Made by a program: the position numbers and the translations under genes | The notes under the pieces: model-generated | The model's database searches: none | What the model was told of the DNA's origin: nothing | The model's input: only the letters and a program-made list of their open reading frames with translations | In this document: in pieces, positions 27,291 through 41,423 of the stretch | How the letters are laid out: the number at the start of each line of letters is the position of its first letter | Numbering within the stretch: the stretch's first letter is position 1 | Source of the DNA: Anas platyrhynchos | Taxonomy: Eukaryota; Chordata; Aves; Anseriformes; Anatidae | Length of the DNA stretch: 64,000 bases | NCBI RefSeq assembly: GCF_047663525.1 | Contig: NC_092597.1 | Coordinates: forward strand, 22,584,001-22,648,000 | Reading direction: 5' to 3'

Positions 27291-30200
27291 GGGGGTGGGG
27301 GGATGGCGGGCGCCGACTCGTGATCGCGGCGTCGTCGGGATTTTTGTTTTTATTATTATTTTTTTGATTTTCCTTCCTTGCTCCTCTCCTTTCCCTCTGC
27401 TCTTCAAGAGGGCTCGATGATGTGGAGGCCCCAGCGCCCAGCTCCCCTCTGAGGGCTCCAGAAGGGGCCCCGGCCCCGCGCCCCTTCCATCGCCCCTCAG
27501 GGAGCGGCGAGGCGCCGGCGGCTCCTTCCCTTCAGCCTGAGGGGAAAACAAAACCCCTCGGGTCAGCGAAACCCCTCCAGTCCAAGCCTAAACCACGACG
27601 GACCGCTTGCTCGACTCTCCTCCCCCCTCAGTCCTCCAGCTTCTCCCTCTCCAGCGCCTTTAATTTAGCCAGAAATTAATCTCCGGCCCAAATAGGCCAG
27701 TCTCGCTCACCTGCGGTGCCTGTCGGCTGGGCCCAGGATGTCTGGAAAAACAAGAGAAAGCGGGGGATTTTCTGCAGGCTTGATGCAACGCACACCAGGT
27801 TGTTGCATCAAAGACTATAAAAGAAGCCGAGACAAAAATAATCTTTTAAGAGCGTGCAGCTAAGATTAGTGCAGCATGTCAAGATGTTGCTGAGCACAAC
27901 AAAAAGAGCCCTGCTGCCTGTACTAATGCACAGAAACACCACTTCCCTGGCATCCCGTGTATTGCAATCCCGTGTTTCAAAATCTTAGACCGATTTGCTA
28001 TTTTTGAGATAATGTTTAGGGATAGGCTCCAACCATACAATTTTGGCTTCGAATTCAAGCTCCCCTCAGTTATGGTTATTTGGCTCGAGGGTTTTGATGT
28101 GGCTTGCTATAAAGACAGCGAAGTCAGATATAGTCCTGAATTTCGACTGTAAATGCTTAATGTTCAAATCTACTATATTGGTTTACCTCATCCCTCTTGA
28201 AAATATGACTGAATAGGAGACTATGAAAGCAAAAAGTGCACAATATTACTTTTTTCCCCATACTTCTGAAAATAACAAGACTCCTTATAGCAGCAGTGTT
28301 GCTCCTCCTACCCCCATGTAGGAAACGGAGCATCTGACACAAGCCAGCCTCGACCCAGGCAGAGGCACCCATGTGCAAGCCTGCACACGCAGACACAGCT
28401 TTGTGCTGCCAGCTTTGATTTTTGTGAGCTGAGTCTGACTTTTTTGATCAACAGACAGCATACTAAGGAATGTGTCGACCTCTATCCCAGGCAGGGACTA
28501 CAAGAACAACATTGCCCATTTCTTGTATTTCTACATAAAGTGCATTTATTGCCACACCCATATGGATATTTTATCTCTCAGCAATATACAGTGGAGTCAA
28601 TAAAGAAATCAAGAACTCAGTACCTCAGTATTTTGAAGCAAGATGGTCTGTGTTGTGTAGGGAGTCCTGAAATTTTGTAGTGCTCTGGTAGAGTATTTTC
28701 TAAATCCTATGATAATTTTGGATGGATTTTAATCCTGGAAGTGTTTTCAAATAATTAGCAATAATGGAGTCCATATTTCTGCTTGTGTAAATGATTTTGA
28801 TAATGCAGACTATTCTGTGCTCTTTTTCCATACTTGTTTTTTATGTGTTCGGTGTTTGCATTCAAGGTTTATGGATTTTATGTTCCATCCTTAGGTAGGA
28901 ACAGGCCCATAAGGGTATTGTTTCAGCTCTTGAATATTGTTTTGGCTGCCTGTAAACTGATGCGAAGTCATTGCACTGATGCATGAATAGTTCATGTGTC
29001 GGTGTTTGGATTCCATCGGAATGCCTGTTTCTAATGAAAACTTTAATTTACAGAAACACCATTCTTAAACATTCCATGGCAGTTTTCATAGTTTTCAGCT
29101 CATGTAATATGTAGGTCTTTATGTAGATATCTTTGATTTGCTGTTAATTTATAGCCCAACCTATTTATTTCCCTTCACCAATTCTGTCCTCTCAGGACTT
29201 ATCTGTATTTAATTACATATTGTGTAAATGTCAACAAATCACAGCCAGGGATGCAGAGCTCTGTGTAAGTCCTGATACAAACATCAAACAAAATAGTTTC
29301 TGCCCAGTGCTGCCACCACAGCTACCCACACGCATATCTCTGTCCCGTCTTTCTCGTTCTCCCATCTCCCCCTCCTTCTCACCCTATTCCATCAAGCCTC
29401 TTCTACTTTCTCTCTGTGACCTGCCTGCTGTTTACTCTCTCTGTTGGCTGCGGCACACTTTCATCCCCAGGTCCCCACTAGCACATTTAATTGTAATGCT
29501 CCATTTCATTATTAGCTTGTCAACACCTCTATCGAGCCACCTTTCCTGACTTATATCTAGCTGCAAAGCTTTCCTGCATAGCTTGTCATCAATTTTCCCC
29601 ATTAAGACTCATCTAAAGCCATGTGCGAAAGGGTCTCTGAGCAATAATGACTATAGTGCTGTATTTGTTTCTGAATAAAGAGCAGCATCAGTGAATAGTG
29701 TTACTGTACAGGCAGAGACAGATTCACTGTGTGCACAGCTCCTGCAGGCTCGTTGCACAGAAATGTGCCTATGTGTCAGTCCAACAAAGCCTTTCCCTTG
29801 GTGGGAACACTGGGGATCTCAAGGCAGCGGTCTCTGCATGCACGTGAAGACTGACCCGAAGATCATTAAGTCAACAGAAGTGTTCCTATTAATTCCAGTT
29901 AGCGTTGGAGCACATAAGTCAATTAAACAAGTCAACAAACGCGTGTGCTGCAGGTGGGCAGGCAACGTGAATGCTGAATGTGGTGTTCTGCTGCCTCTCA
30001 AGTGCAGGGTGGAGCGCTGTCAGTCCGATTTAGCTTCCCCAGGAGTGCGGCTAGGGAGACTCCCAGGGTTTCTAGGACTGGCAACCACGGAACCATTTTT
30101 TTCCATGTTGCAACCCCTGGATTTCTAGTTTGTGGTACTAAAGTAAATTTCAAAGCATGTTTTCACTTATTTTTAGTGCATTTTACACATGGGTAAACTG

Positions 30201-30370
30201 AAGCAAGGCAGAGAACAAGTGGCAGATGGTCAGGGACAGTGCCAGGAATGGAGACGAGAACTCCTCTGTCCTAGGACATGGTTTAAACAGACTTTGTCCC
30301 AGGATTCTGAGATTTGACTACTTATAATTGACGAGACATCAGCAGTGCTCAAAAAGAAAAAAAATAGAAG

Positions 30371-30515
30371 AAAGAAAGGAAGAAAGGAAGAAAGGAAGGA
30401 AGGAAGGAAGGAAGGAAGGAAGGAAGGAAGGAAGGAAGGAAGGAAGGAAGGAAGGAAGGAAGGAAGGAAGGAAGGAAGGAAGGAAGGAAGGAAGGAAGGA
30501 AGGAAGGAAGGAAGA
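30371..30515. repeat. (GGAA)n microsatellite
   Basis: An imperfect AAAGGAAG leader passes into an uninterrupted GGAA tetranucleotide tract of roughly 120 bp (about 30 units) ending near 30,513. Both flanks are A-rich. The apparent Gly-Arg-Lys-Glu repeat proteins are translations of this tract and are not genes. Confidence 0.97.
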
Positions 30516-30651
30516 GAAAAAAAGAAAAGCTATAATTATTCCCAGTATTTCCTGGCTTCCACAGACAAAACTATTTTAGTTTCTTAAGTAATGAGTCTGG
30601 GGCTTAATCTGGCCATTTTCTTACCAATTTTATTCCTTTTGAACTTATTTG

Positions 30652-30697
30652 GCTGTGCTGTGTGCTACGTGTGCTATGTGCTAAGTGCTCTGTGCAC
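30652..30697. repeat. Degenerate GTGCTA-type minisatellite
   Basis: Four to five imperfect copies of a unit of about nine bases built on TGTGCTA/AGTGCT. It lies 140 bp past the GGAA tract. Confidence 0.7.
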
Positions 30698-31334
30698 TGC
30701 TCATCCACGTCTCTTTGGGGGAAGAATGAGGCTCCAAAAGAACTCAGCAGAAGAGACATGACATATCTGTAACCTTGGTAAAAATAACTGTAAAGATAAT
30801 GATAATGGATAATTATAAACCCATGTAACTGGCAAAACAACACTCTGCATTTCAGAGGATGGATGGCCTTACCCTGTCCAGTAACCCACTTTATGATACA
30901 GTAATGGATCTATATCCGGAGGCTTATGCAATGAAATGGAGCCTTTGGCAAGCTGGAATCACACTGGAAATGAAGCAACATTTTCTTTCTTTTTTCTTTT
31001 TTTTTACAACATGCATATTTGAAAATCTGGAACTTAACCCTTTTGACATAAAGAGACTGTCCCTACTTTGAATAATTAAATTCTAAGGCAGATTATGAAA
31101 TAAGAAAGTATTTAAATATTGTGATGCAGCAATACAGTGGTGCAGTTACCCTTCCTTTTCCTGCTTCAACTGTAGTCTTTCTGAAAAGCTTTTGCACTCC
31201 AGGGAAACTACTGGCTATAAATTATAAAAGAGGCAATCGAATATCATGCATATATGCAAAAAAGAAGCCTCAGACCCTTTTCTAGATAAAGAACTTACTG
31301 AAGCAGCTAAAAATATGGGGAAACGAAGCAAACA

Positions 31335-31378
31335 TGGGGCCTGATCCAAAGGCCACTGAGCTCAGCGGAAGCACTGCA
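31335..31378 (+). repeat. Possible ancient amniote repeat fragment
   Basis: The string GGGGCCTGATCCAAAGGCCA and the following bases resemble an old amniote interspersed repeat with GGGCCTGATCCAAAGCCCA termini, as I remember it from reptile genomes. The match is short, so the assignment is tentative. Confidence 0.35.
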
Positions 31379-34300
31379 GGGAGGTTCATTAGGCATCGGA
31401 GTTGTGTATGACAGGGTTTGCAATCCACAAAATGTAAATAAAGAATTTTGTTGTATATGAGCAAGGATAAAGTTTAATTGTAGTGTCTAGGCATTCCACT
31501 TAGATAAAATGAGCAGATTTTTCTCCAGCAGGTAGACTTTCTCAGCAAGGATTTACTGCCAATATTTATGTGGGAGTTTGTAGTCCCAAAAGCAGAGAAA
31601 TGCTGGGAAACAAAAAGGAAAGAAAACTTACCCAAAGGGAGGAGACCCAAATGTTCCTGAGTCATTTCTGTAAACAAAAAATGTATGCAAAGTTATTATC
31701 ATTTTTCAGTGCTGTGTTGCTTCCTCAGAGTATCCAAGTGTGCTTTTCAAGATTTAAAGCTGTGCAAGATAAAGTTTTCCTCAGCAAATGCTAAATCTGT
31801 TCACAAGGCATTGCAGCAATGCAGCTACTATCAGATATCCAATGAAGGAAGCCCATCAGATGGCCATTGGTATTAATTGGTGAGAAAACAACTAACACTG
31901 AGCTTGGAGGTGTCTCTGTGTGTAGGGGTATCAAGCAAGTGATGCCATACCTCTTCTCCTGTTAGAAGGCAAATTGGTATGTACAGCTGGGGAATACTCC
32001 TGGAGTGGCTCTTCCTGTAGACACTGGGAGCTCTGAAACAAACATTTACAGGAGATTTTTTGAGAATGGGACAGCAGAAAGGTTGCTTGAGGATAGTCCA
32101 AGTCCTAACACATGTAGGAAAACAACCTGTTGCCTGGTCCAGCACTAACCCACTTTAAGTATTGCTCTCATCATTAAAACAAGGTAAAAAGAAAAAAAAA
32201 AAAAAGCTTCTCTTTGTGGAGCAATATCAGGAAGGAAATTATGCATGCAGATTTGCCAGCAAAAATAACAGTCTCAGGCTGTAAACGTACGCACTGATAC
32301 TGCTGTTTTGTTGCTATTTTCAGCAGTCCCTGTACCCTCAAGGGTGAGAGTAAGGACTTAACTGTTATCGCTGCTGTTCATGCATCACCCTTAGAGGTTT
32401 GATTTGGACTCATGCTCTTTGGCCCAGCTGGAGATGATTTCCACAAATAGCAGTCTTTTCTCTGAATCAGTCCAATTTATCACCCAGAGTCACTCGGTGT
32501 GATGCTGTGGTGCTGTGGGTACCTTCTTTCACACCAGACATACAACCACTTTTGGTCACTTACAGATCTAGGTTCCTTGGTTTTTGTACTTATATTTATC
32601 TTCAAATCATGGCTAGTCCAAGTAATTCCATTCCATATAACTAAACACGCCCCACTACTTAGTTCAGGCCCTTGTGTAGTCCTGCTGTTTACATTTTTTG
32701 TATTTTATTCCAAAGATCACTCATAGCACGATGGGTTAAGTGAAGTATATCTATCTGTTAACCACTTCTCAGGGGTACTATTAGGCTTAATTAATGTTTG
32801 TAGAACATTATTGAGATTCTCAAGAGAAACAGCTATAGAAGTGCAAAGTATTATAATTAATTTAAAACTATTTAATTTTTGAGTAATGGGATAACAACAC
32901 TTAAGCTGAGATTCTCCAAGAAAAACTAATTTATTTGATTCTTAGACAAACACATTCTGAAATCTCAGTTTCCTATTACTACTTCTACTGTATGACGCAT
33001 TTTGATTTTTATTATCCTTTGACATACCCAGGCACGTAATATAGTTTTCTTTAGTTGAGGAAACACATATGGAAGTCATGTTAAAATAAAGCAAACCACC
33101 AAAATAATTAAGTTAATAAACTCAAAAACAATCCATGTCACCATTTGCCTTTAATTTTTCAAGTATTTAAACCATAAGGCCTATAATTAACATTATGGAA
33201 TAATTTCCATATTTATTTATAAGGCATCTCATTTACATAAATAACCATTATCTGGAAATAAAACTAGATCATTAAAATTCAGAAAACCGACAAGTCTGAT
33301 TGAGGTCTGTCAAGACGCACCAAGGAGATTTTTTACACTCCCTGTCTGAAACCGTTCCATGAGAAAAACTCTGCTCCTGAACAAGCTTCAACAGGACACT
33401 GCTTTAGAAATGTGAGCAGTGCTTCATACAAATGACATCAGCAAAAAGAACAGTTGTTTTGTGCGGTGCGAAAACATTGGGTCACTCTTCTCCCTAACTG
33501 TTGTGGAGGGTTTCCAAGAAATGCATCTGACACATCTGCACTGAAAATCTGACCCAAATTGTAGCTGATGTTCTCATAACACAGCTCTACTGCTTTTCTG
33601 AAACTCTATAGCACTTCAAAATGATTTTTTCTTTCAAAATGCTTTCAATCCTTTCAGTAGTTTCAATACTTTCAAAATCTCGTACCTAGTCAGAAAACAC
33701 ATCATGCAGAAAAGAGGAAAAAATGGCACTTCAGTATTTCGTTTGCAAGCTAGATTCATAATTCCTTGACTATTAGCTAGAGGTTCACAGGTATTTAAAA
33801 AATGTGTCCTGACTGAAAAAATGCATCTCAGGCCCTGCTGTCATTGACTTTGTCCTTCAAGATACAGAAATTTCATTATTAGTATTTTTGCTACATAGAA
33901 ATAAGACTAATTTTTAAAAAGCTACAGCTATTTCAGAACATATTAAAAATATTGTAATTGCACTGTTAAGACAGACCTGTGTTTTTTTCTGCGTAAGATG
34001 CTTTGAAGTGTAAGTGCAAGCCCACCAGAATAAGGAAATACACCATAGCCAACCCTATTTGGACAATTGTCTTACAAATTCCTAAAGAATGGAGGTTGGC
34101 TCAAGTACTGAGCCATGAGGATTTCATCTCAATATAGATATTTTTAGTATCTGTTATTTTATCTTGGGTACTTTTAAAATCTGCATCACTCTCCAATTCC
34201 TCTCCTAATTATCTGAAATTCTTCTCTTCTCTAACTGCTTTGGAATGTTCCCATACATTATTACACCTACTTGCCATATTATATTGGGCCTTAATTATCC

Positions 34301-37300
34301 TCATCTATCCATTGGGTTAGGTAATTGTGTAGTTGTTTAAAATGTGAACAACCGCTCAGAAACAGAGATAAACAGAGTAACAACATTAAATCTCACCAGT
34401 GAGTCACCACAGATACAGGTCACATTGAGTTTCTGCCCTTTTCTGAGCTCGCTGAGGGTTTGGTCCAGCTTGCCTAAAGGAATAAAAAAAAAAAAAAAAT
34501 CTGCTCCTAACCTCAACAGAGCCCTCACACAAGCAGGACTCTCTTCAGTATTTATGTTTGTATCCATCTTCCAAAACAGTTCTGCCACCTTCAACATGAA
34601 CATTTAGAGGAGATGAACACTTAGCACCCAGTCTGCAGCCTGGAGCTGACAAAGGACAGGAGATGGAACGCAAACCAATGCACCTTGAGAAAAAAATACA
34701 AAACCTCTTTGTTTAACCCAAGCTACCCAAGTCTTACATTGGGTCTGCTCCATCTCAGCCACTTACAAGTCAAAACAGCAAAAGAGGGAAAGTGACACAT
34801 CTGATCCATACCCTTCATACCATGGGGAGACTGCTGCAGTGGTGATGAGCTCTGTATGTGAACGCCAGCAGAAATAACTGTGGATTCATTAACAACCGCT
34901 TGATCACCTCCTTGAAAAAGTATGGCCAAATGTTGATGTAATGTGAGTAATTCACTTAACTGAGTTTGAATTTGACTCACAGTGACAGCATAAAACTAAC
35001 TTAATGTATGGTGAATTCTTTAAATCATGGCCTGACTCGTAATACAAAAAAGAATACTTCCAGTATAAATAATGAGGTTGGAGGAAATGTCCTTGGCAAG
35101 TCAATTTGTTCCATGCTGCTGATGGTTCCTGTTAGTGACAAGGATTTTTTTCAAGAAGGAAACAATGGAAAACAGATGCAAAAGCGTTTACCAGAAGGCT
35201 GGGGAATGGCAGCTCTTCCAAAATGTCAAGCGTGCAGACTAGAGTCAATTTAAAAGAGAATTAATTATTTAAACTGAATTAATTTGACTACAATGAAACC
35301 CTGTTAAGCCATCTCATCCATCCCCCTTCCTACTGTGTTATCCTTTACAGTCTAATTCTAAATACTGATCTCTATTTTCAAACACTTCAGCTGAAAATCC
35401 AGTTACCCAGTCACAGTAGCAGTATCTTGATTTTTGAATATCTTTACCGCATTCTTTCCAGGAACTAACCCAAAGAATTGTGCTCGCCTGCTCCCCATTC
35501 CCAACTTCAGCCCCCAGTTTATACGAGTTTAATCCCCTGGTCCCATTTTTTTTCCTTTTCCCCTTTCAGCATTGTACCTGTTGTGTGGTGTTTTTCCAGA
35601 TGCTTCAAAGAAAAGATTCATCAAATGCATATTTTGCCTGCAAATCTGTGTGTTTCATAAAGTCCCTCAATATCTTCATCTTCAACAACAACTCTCTTCT
35701 GCTTATGTTGTCTTGTCTTTGCTTGGCTCTGGGGAAACACTGAATTTTAGGTCTACAGCTTTCTGTTAGAAGCTCATTGTTTCAGAAGAATTACCATGCC
35801 TGCCTCTCTCGGAACCAATCATACCAAAGTGCTTCATCTCCTTGGAGGATTTGGCCCCCTGTATTTTGTTGTAATACAAATTATCAGCACCAGAAGGACT
35901 GCTTGAGGAATCCCAGTGTTTGCATTTTCCATGTCAACTCTGCTTGTGTGGACTCCACAGATTTGCAATGCTGTCAACATTTTAAAAGCAGCAGTAAGGG
36001 TCACCTAGTGCTCTTTTTCCTTGAGAGCATTATGTGAAACGTGGCAAATGCCAGCAGAGCCACTGTGGCTCTGAAACCTTTTGTCTCCCACAGGGCCGTG
36101 TACAACCAGGTCTGCCAGCGGTAGACCAAAGCTGTCATTTTGATTTCCTGCTGCACCAGTTCCTACGGCCAGAGGAACCATTCCAAAACTGTCCTTTTCT
36201 GTTACTGTTAATGTTTAAACCTTAAAGCAAAGCCACCTGTGCTTGGATTTATGTAAAGTAAATTTCTTTATTTGGATTTCATAAGGGAAGAAGAACTATA
36301 GTCTATTAAGCAATAAACCTAATTGCCCTAGGTCTTGCCTGTACTGGGAATGCATATCAATTTAAATGCATCAGTGTGAAAATCAGTCTTATTAAACTAG
36401 CTCAAAGCCCAAGTTTAGATAGAATACAGTTTTAACACTTGCATATAGTAATTCATATTAAAGTTATAGTTTACAGTTGCTAATAACTAATAAAAACAGG
36501 AATTAAAGCAGTTGATGTGCACCTGTATTACTGAAAAAAATGTTTAATGTTACTTGTTTTTTAAACTGATTGTTAAGAACTCTGTTCTATAGCATATTCA
36601 AGGCCTTGGAGGAATACAGTTGGTTGGGATACACTGCTCCTCATTTCTTGGTGTACTAGAAAAAACATGCAAAATCTGAACATATGGAAGCCAAACGTAA
36701 CATCTTCACTCTGATGTTACACAAGTGACGTGAGCTGAAGTCAATGAATCCCAGCAGATGCTAACTCTATTTATTTATTTTTTTTTAAACCTAAAGAATG
36801 CAATTATCATCAAGCATGGCAACTATTGTTCAGTTGGTGTAACCTAAATGCATTGCATGGGCTCTTCTCTGACAACTGCCCCAGTTGGAAGGGCAGGCCT
36901 AGCGTAAGAGGATCTTATGGGAGGTTTAATGAGTAACAGTTCAGTAATGTTATTTATTTTAGTCTTTATAGAGCCATGGTAATGTACTGTTTCTTAAATT
37001 ATTTTGTACACTGCTGTTTTCTTGTTGTAAGAGGGGTATGACTAATGTACATGCTGAAAAATTTGAGGGAGTTCTTAGAAACCATAATATTTTGCTTGAT
37101 CATTCATAACCAAATACGTAAGGAACCATTCACTATATCGCTCTTGCGCAGCTTGTATTAGATCTCCATAGTTACACTTGGCATAACAAGTACAAAAAAG
37201 AAGTGCCTTTGCAGGGCTGATAAGCAGACAGGAAGTAAGTGAACATCTGCTACAGCTTTAGTTGGTTTTGCCTTCAGCAGCTGATGAAAAACTTCGGTCC

Positions 37301-37556
37301 CTGTATTCGACGTACATTGTGCTTGGCCTTTGACACCAACAGCTGTTGAATAGAAGATGTAAAATATTACACCTACAGAAAAGGAGGTGCATTAGTAGGA
37401 GTACTGGGATATTTAATGGATTTTTTTATTTCCATTTTCTGATCACTGGAAACACTGGACAGCAGACACTTGCAGATAGAATTATCTCCTGAAGGTCAAC
37501 CACTTCCTATTTTACATTTTTTTTTTCTAATGTTGTGTTTTCCTTTCCAAAACTGC

Positions 37557-37577
37557 TTTGTTTTGTTTTGTTTTGTT
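37557..37577. repeat. (TTTTG)n simple repeat
   Basis: Four tandem TTTTG units. Confidence 0.9.
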
Positions 37578-38624
37578 CTCTTTTAAACACCACAACAATT
37601 GCACCATATACTGAATAGTAATTATAACCATCATAATCATTGTAAGGAAACCATGTGCTTCCCTGAATCAGGGCTGGGGCTTCCAACCCAGACAATCTGT
37701 CTTCTGGTGGCAGAACAGCACTTCTAGAGCCTGGACAGCTAAGGAACAGAGTTATACAAATAAATATCAAATAGCTCACAGCAAGCTTTTTCTTTGTTTG
37801 AAGAAAGAGCTATTGAACATATTTTTTGAAAAATTAGTTCAGCCACACAGTGCAGATTCTCTACTCGTGTATACGGAGGAAGTCTCTGCTCCAGATAATT
37901 CAGGCACTTCTCCACCTACATCGTCTTTTTATTTCTGCTGAAAACTACTAACAGAGAACAAGTGACAGTGGTGTATTTCTTAGAGCGTTGAGGCCCATGT
38001 ACTATAAATGCATCTTTATGTACTTCCTCTGAGATTGTAAATTTCCCTAGGAAATTACAACAGTTGTGATGAAATCATATTTACCCATACATGGTAGATC
38101 CTTTGGGTCTGACGCAACAAAATGAGAATGGGTTTCAGAGTAACAATGGGAAAGATGAAGACACTACTCCAGAGTTATGTAAATGGAGGAGAATTTGCCC
38201 AGAAATTTCATGTTCTGTGCTTTGGAGTTGTATGCAGTTTGTTACATGTTCTATTCCCAAACTGCAGATGGATGCTGTTTTGCCAGAAAATAAATGAAAT
38301 ACAAAGATGACTTCAAACATTTGCGGAAACTGTGCTGACACTCAAAATAAAGAAACATCAAGTAACTTTCCTAGTGAGATCATAAAAGCAGCAACACAGT
38401 GATCAAAGCATGAAAACAAGCCTGTTACTCCACCCCTAATGCAAGATGCTGTTTCGTATCTAGGACCAGGAGCTTGCTTGGCACAGAGATGTTCAGACAG
38501 TCTACAAGTAGAGCATATGAGGCAGTATATTTAAATAGTTAAATGAGGAAAAATCCACAAAGACTGTTGATTTAAACCCATGAGACTGGTAAATGACTGT
38601 CTCAGGTTATTATTGCTTAACACC

Positions 38625-38641
38625 AGTAGTAGTAGTAGTAG
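38625..38641. repeat. (AGT)n simple repeat
   Basis: Five to six tandem AGT units. Confidence 0.9.
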
Positions 38642-41404
38642 CTCAATTTGGTAGAGCTCTACCATAACCCTGTGCATTCTACACACACAGAACACCAGAT
38701 TACATTTCCCCTGAAGTGTGTACACTCACATGGGTAAAGGAAAACGAAATGAAAACTACTGAATTTATTTCTACTAGTAGCAAATGTCTTCAGATTTCTG
38801 TGATATTGGAGGGGTTGGTTGTATTAAAACAAAAGGAGCGTTGGGACATGAAAATAGTCAATATAAAGCAGGAACAGCTGCACTATTTTCATTATCATAA
38901 TGTTATTATTTCCTGGATTTCACAGAGAGCAGACTTTCTTCCAACTGTATTCATATAAGAATAATTAAATATCTGTCTTGAATTGTGTGCACCTTGCGTC
39001 TAACCAGCTTGGAAACGTGCCAGAACGTGAAGCAATCTTTAGGAGAATTGCAGAATCAATACATCAATTCCCATTAATTCAGTGTCAGAGGAAACAAATG
39101 TGGACCTCTCTGAAGCTTGTGCATTCCCTGCAGATATTTGCTAGAATAGGCAGCTTCTGTCTGCCTGCCTTCGCTGTGCCCTCCAAACACCAGAAAGCAG
39201 GCTCAGAATGGGAGAAACCCGGCCTGGCTACAAAATCTAATTAAGCTGGTTTTAGTAACCCAGGCTCTTGGCCAAGTTGTTCACAAACTCTTACCAAATC
39301 CAAGCCAATCCACAACTCTGCCCCCTTCACTGCACTGGGCTCCTTGTTGCTCCTGGTATCCCTGGAGTACATCTCCTCTCCGGAGTTGAGCACATCTAGA
39401 CAAGCTGAGAAGGACCTCTTTTCAGTCTGTCAAAACCATAAAGCATAATTCTGCACAGTGATGACACAATATTAATGAATAATCATAATTGATACTGCAT
39501 TTTAAACCAGACAGAATCCTTGATCAATCCAAGCTCCATAAAATGTGCTGTGCTCCAAACATCTTGCAGTTTGCTTACTGCACAGCTGGCTGGTGAGAAA
39601 AATCTTGTCCCAGGAGGTTTGCTCAGGCACATGAAACACATTTTTAACATCCCAAAGGTGAGCATACTCACAGAGCTGAGAGTGCAACCTGTCTGGCAGC
39701 AGCTTTCCAGAGAAAGGAGCAGGAAAGAGGCAATAGGTGATGAGATTAGCCCCAACGGAAGGAGACTCCTGCGTGGAATATCAACACATCTTTCCAGTCT
39801 CTCTCATTGCGACCATTTGTGCTTTTATCAAATTTGCAGTTTGCTTCTTAAGCTACGGGACCAGATGGCTCCCATGCATAATGCACTGAATCATGGCAAG
39901 GCTTGAGGTATTTGTTATGTACAACAGCAAACACACGCGCTGGACCAGGTTACTCTCTGTCACAGCTAGCATATGGTGCAGGCTGCATATGGATGGTGCT
40001 GCAGCAGGTATCTATATATACATACAGGCGGAAGATTGGAGTATCTTTTCTTCTCGCAGGTTGTCAGGAAAATGACTGTCATACCTTCAAAACAAATAGC
40101 AAGAAATAGAGGCAGTAATATACCACATGGCAGAGGACAGATGCTCGGCACTTCCCATGATGCGCAACGCCTGATGGCAAGGAATCCTGATGGGCCAAGG
40201 ACACGAGGCTCTTGATCCCCCTCTGATTTCACCTTGCAGCCCGTGACTAAGCTGGTGCTGACACTTCTCTGGTGCCTATTTGCAAAGGCAATAGCTGTGG
40301 GCAGTATTTCTGCCCATGAAGCACCTGGGAGACAAAATCATTGTTTGAGAGCATCTTTTTCTCCGGCATTTTTTAAATGGAAATAAACCTGATTTTGTCA
40401 TCGCTTGCATCATGTAGATTTGGGTTAAGTTCAAGATGTGACACCCCTGTGCATCTAAAGTGAATGAGAGGGGAATTTGTAAAAGCAACAATCACCACTT
40501 GGCAGAGGGTAAGCCTACAGAGGGTTTATACAGTATGAGATTTGTGCTTCTGCGACAAGACCTAAAAAATAACCTTGTCGTCATCCCTCACCGAAAAATT
40601 ACAAATACCCCTTTCTGAGCACTGAAAGACGTGAAATGAAAAATGCTTTCTATATGTCTACAGAGATGACTGTTTCAGGGAAGTTTAGATTGCCGTGGTG
40701 AGACTCAGTGCGAGCAACAGATCCCAGGGTGGCTGAGGGATGTCCCAAGCAGCATGACTTCACCCACTGCATGTGCTCTGGGTTGCACAACGAAGAAGCA
40801 GCCAAGCAGCTTGACGGTGGCTGCGCTCCACCCCAACTATTTTCTGGGATGAGAAAATTATCCTTTGGCTGTTTTACAGCCTGCTTTTCTTGGCGTATAT
40901 TTGACATGCCCTCCGTGTTTGCAGTGACAGGACACCTCGTGAGCGGGTGCTGTGCTGTCCTTTGCAGACAGGCGCGAGTGCTGGCAGGCAGCAGGAGCCC
41001 ATCAAGGACTGGAACGGTGACCAGGAATGTCAAAACTGCAGCCTGAGCGGAGAGGCTGTGATTAAGGACACATTTTGCTACCACCTTTAAGGTCAGCAAT
41101 GGGCTCACTTTAGCAGTCCTATAAATAGCAGCCCAAGGTTGACCTAGGAGAGGATTTGGCTCTGATGGACATTGTTTAGCATTCCCAGGAGAGGAAGGCA
41201 GATTCTTTTCCCTTTTCTTTTCCAGCCCCTAACCTTGAGTTGGTCTCTGTGGGAAACGTTAGTGGCATTTGCCAGAAGAGCTGCCGCCGTGAGCCAGATG
41301 TCCTGCTGTTGCATAAACCATACGTACACGTTTCTTCAGCCTGGAAACCCAGACCTAATTCCACAAAAACTCGAACTAATTTCTCACTGGCAAAATTAGG
41401 AAAT

Positions 41405-41423
41405 AGATAAATAAATAAATAAA
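41405..41423. repeat. (ATAA)n simple repeat
   Basis: Four to five tandem ATAA units. Confidence 0.9.

Larger units (their letters stand above)
26390..27560. promoter_or_regulatory. CpG island at the DENND4A promoter
   Basis: A sharp rise in G+C and CpG against AT-rich flanks, densest at 26,750-27,280. The DENND4A non-coding first exon and its splice donor fall inside. No TATA box is evident, as is usual for such promoters. Open frames inside the island are products of base composition. Confidence 0.9.

Noticed and set aside
26337..27679. Multiple overlapping Pro/Arg/Gly-rich frames on both strands
   Set aside because: CpG-island composition artefacts, mutually overlapping in several frames and rich in low-complexity sequence.
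30328..30587. Gly-Arg-Lys-Glu repeat 'proteins'
   Set aside because: Direct translations of the GGAA microsatellite.
37507..37779. Minus-strand 90-codon frame with a signal-peptide-like hydrophobic start (YLIFICITLFLSC)
   Set aside because: The frame begins at GTG, not ATG. The rest is low-complexity (Tyr/Asn/Asp from TAT/AAT repeats), and no convincing splice sites or family match are seen.
40650..41108. 152-codon minus-strand frame
   Set aside because: No recognisable domain; a 112-codon frame lies opposite on the plus strand; no splice or conservation evidence.
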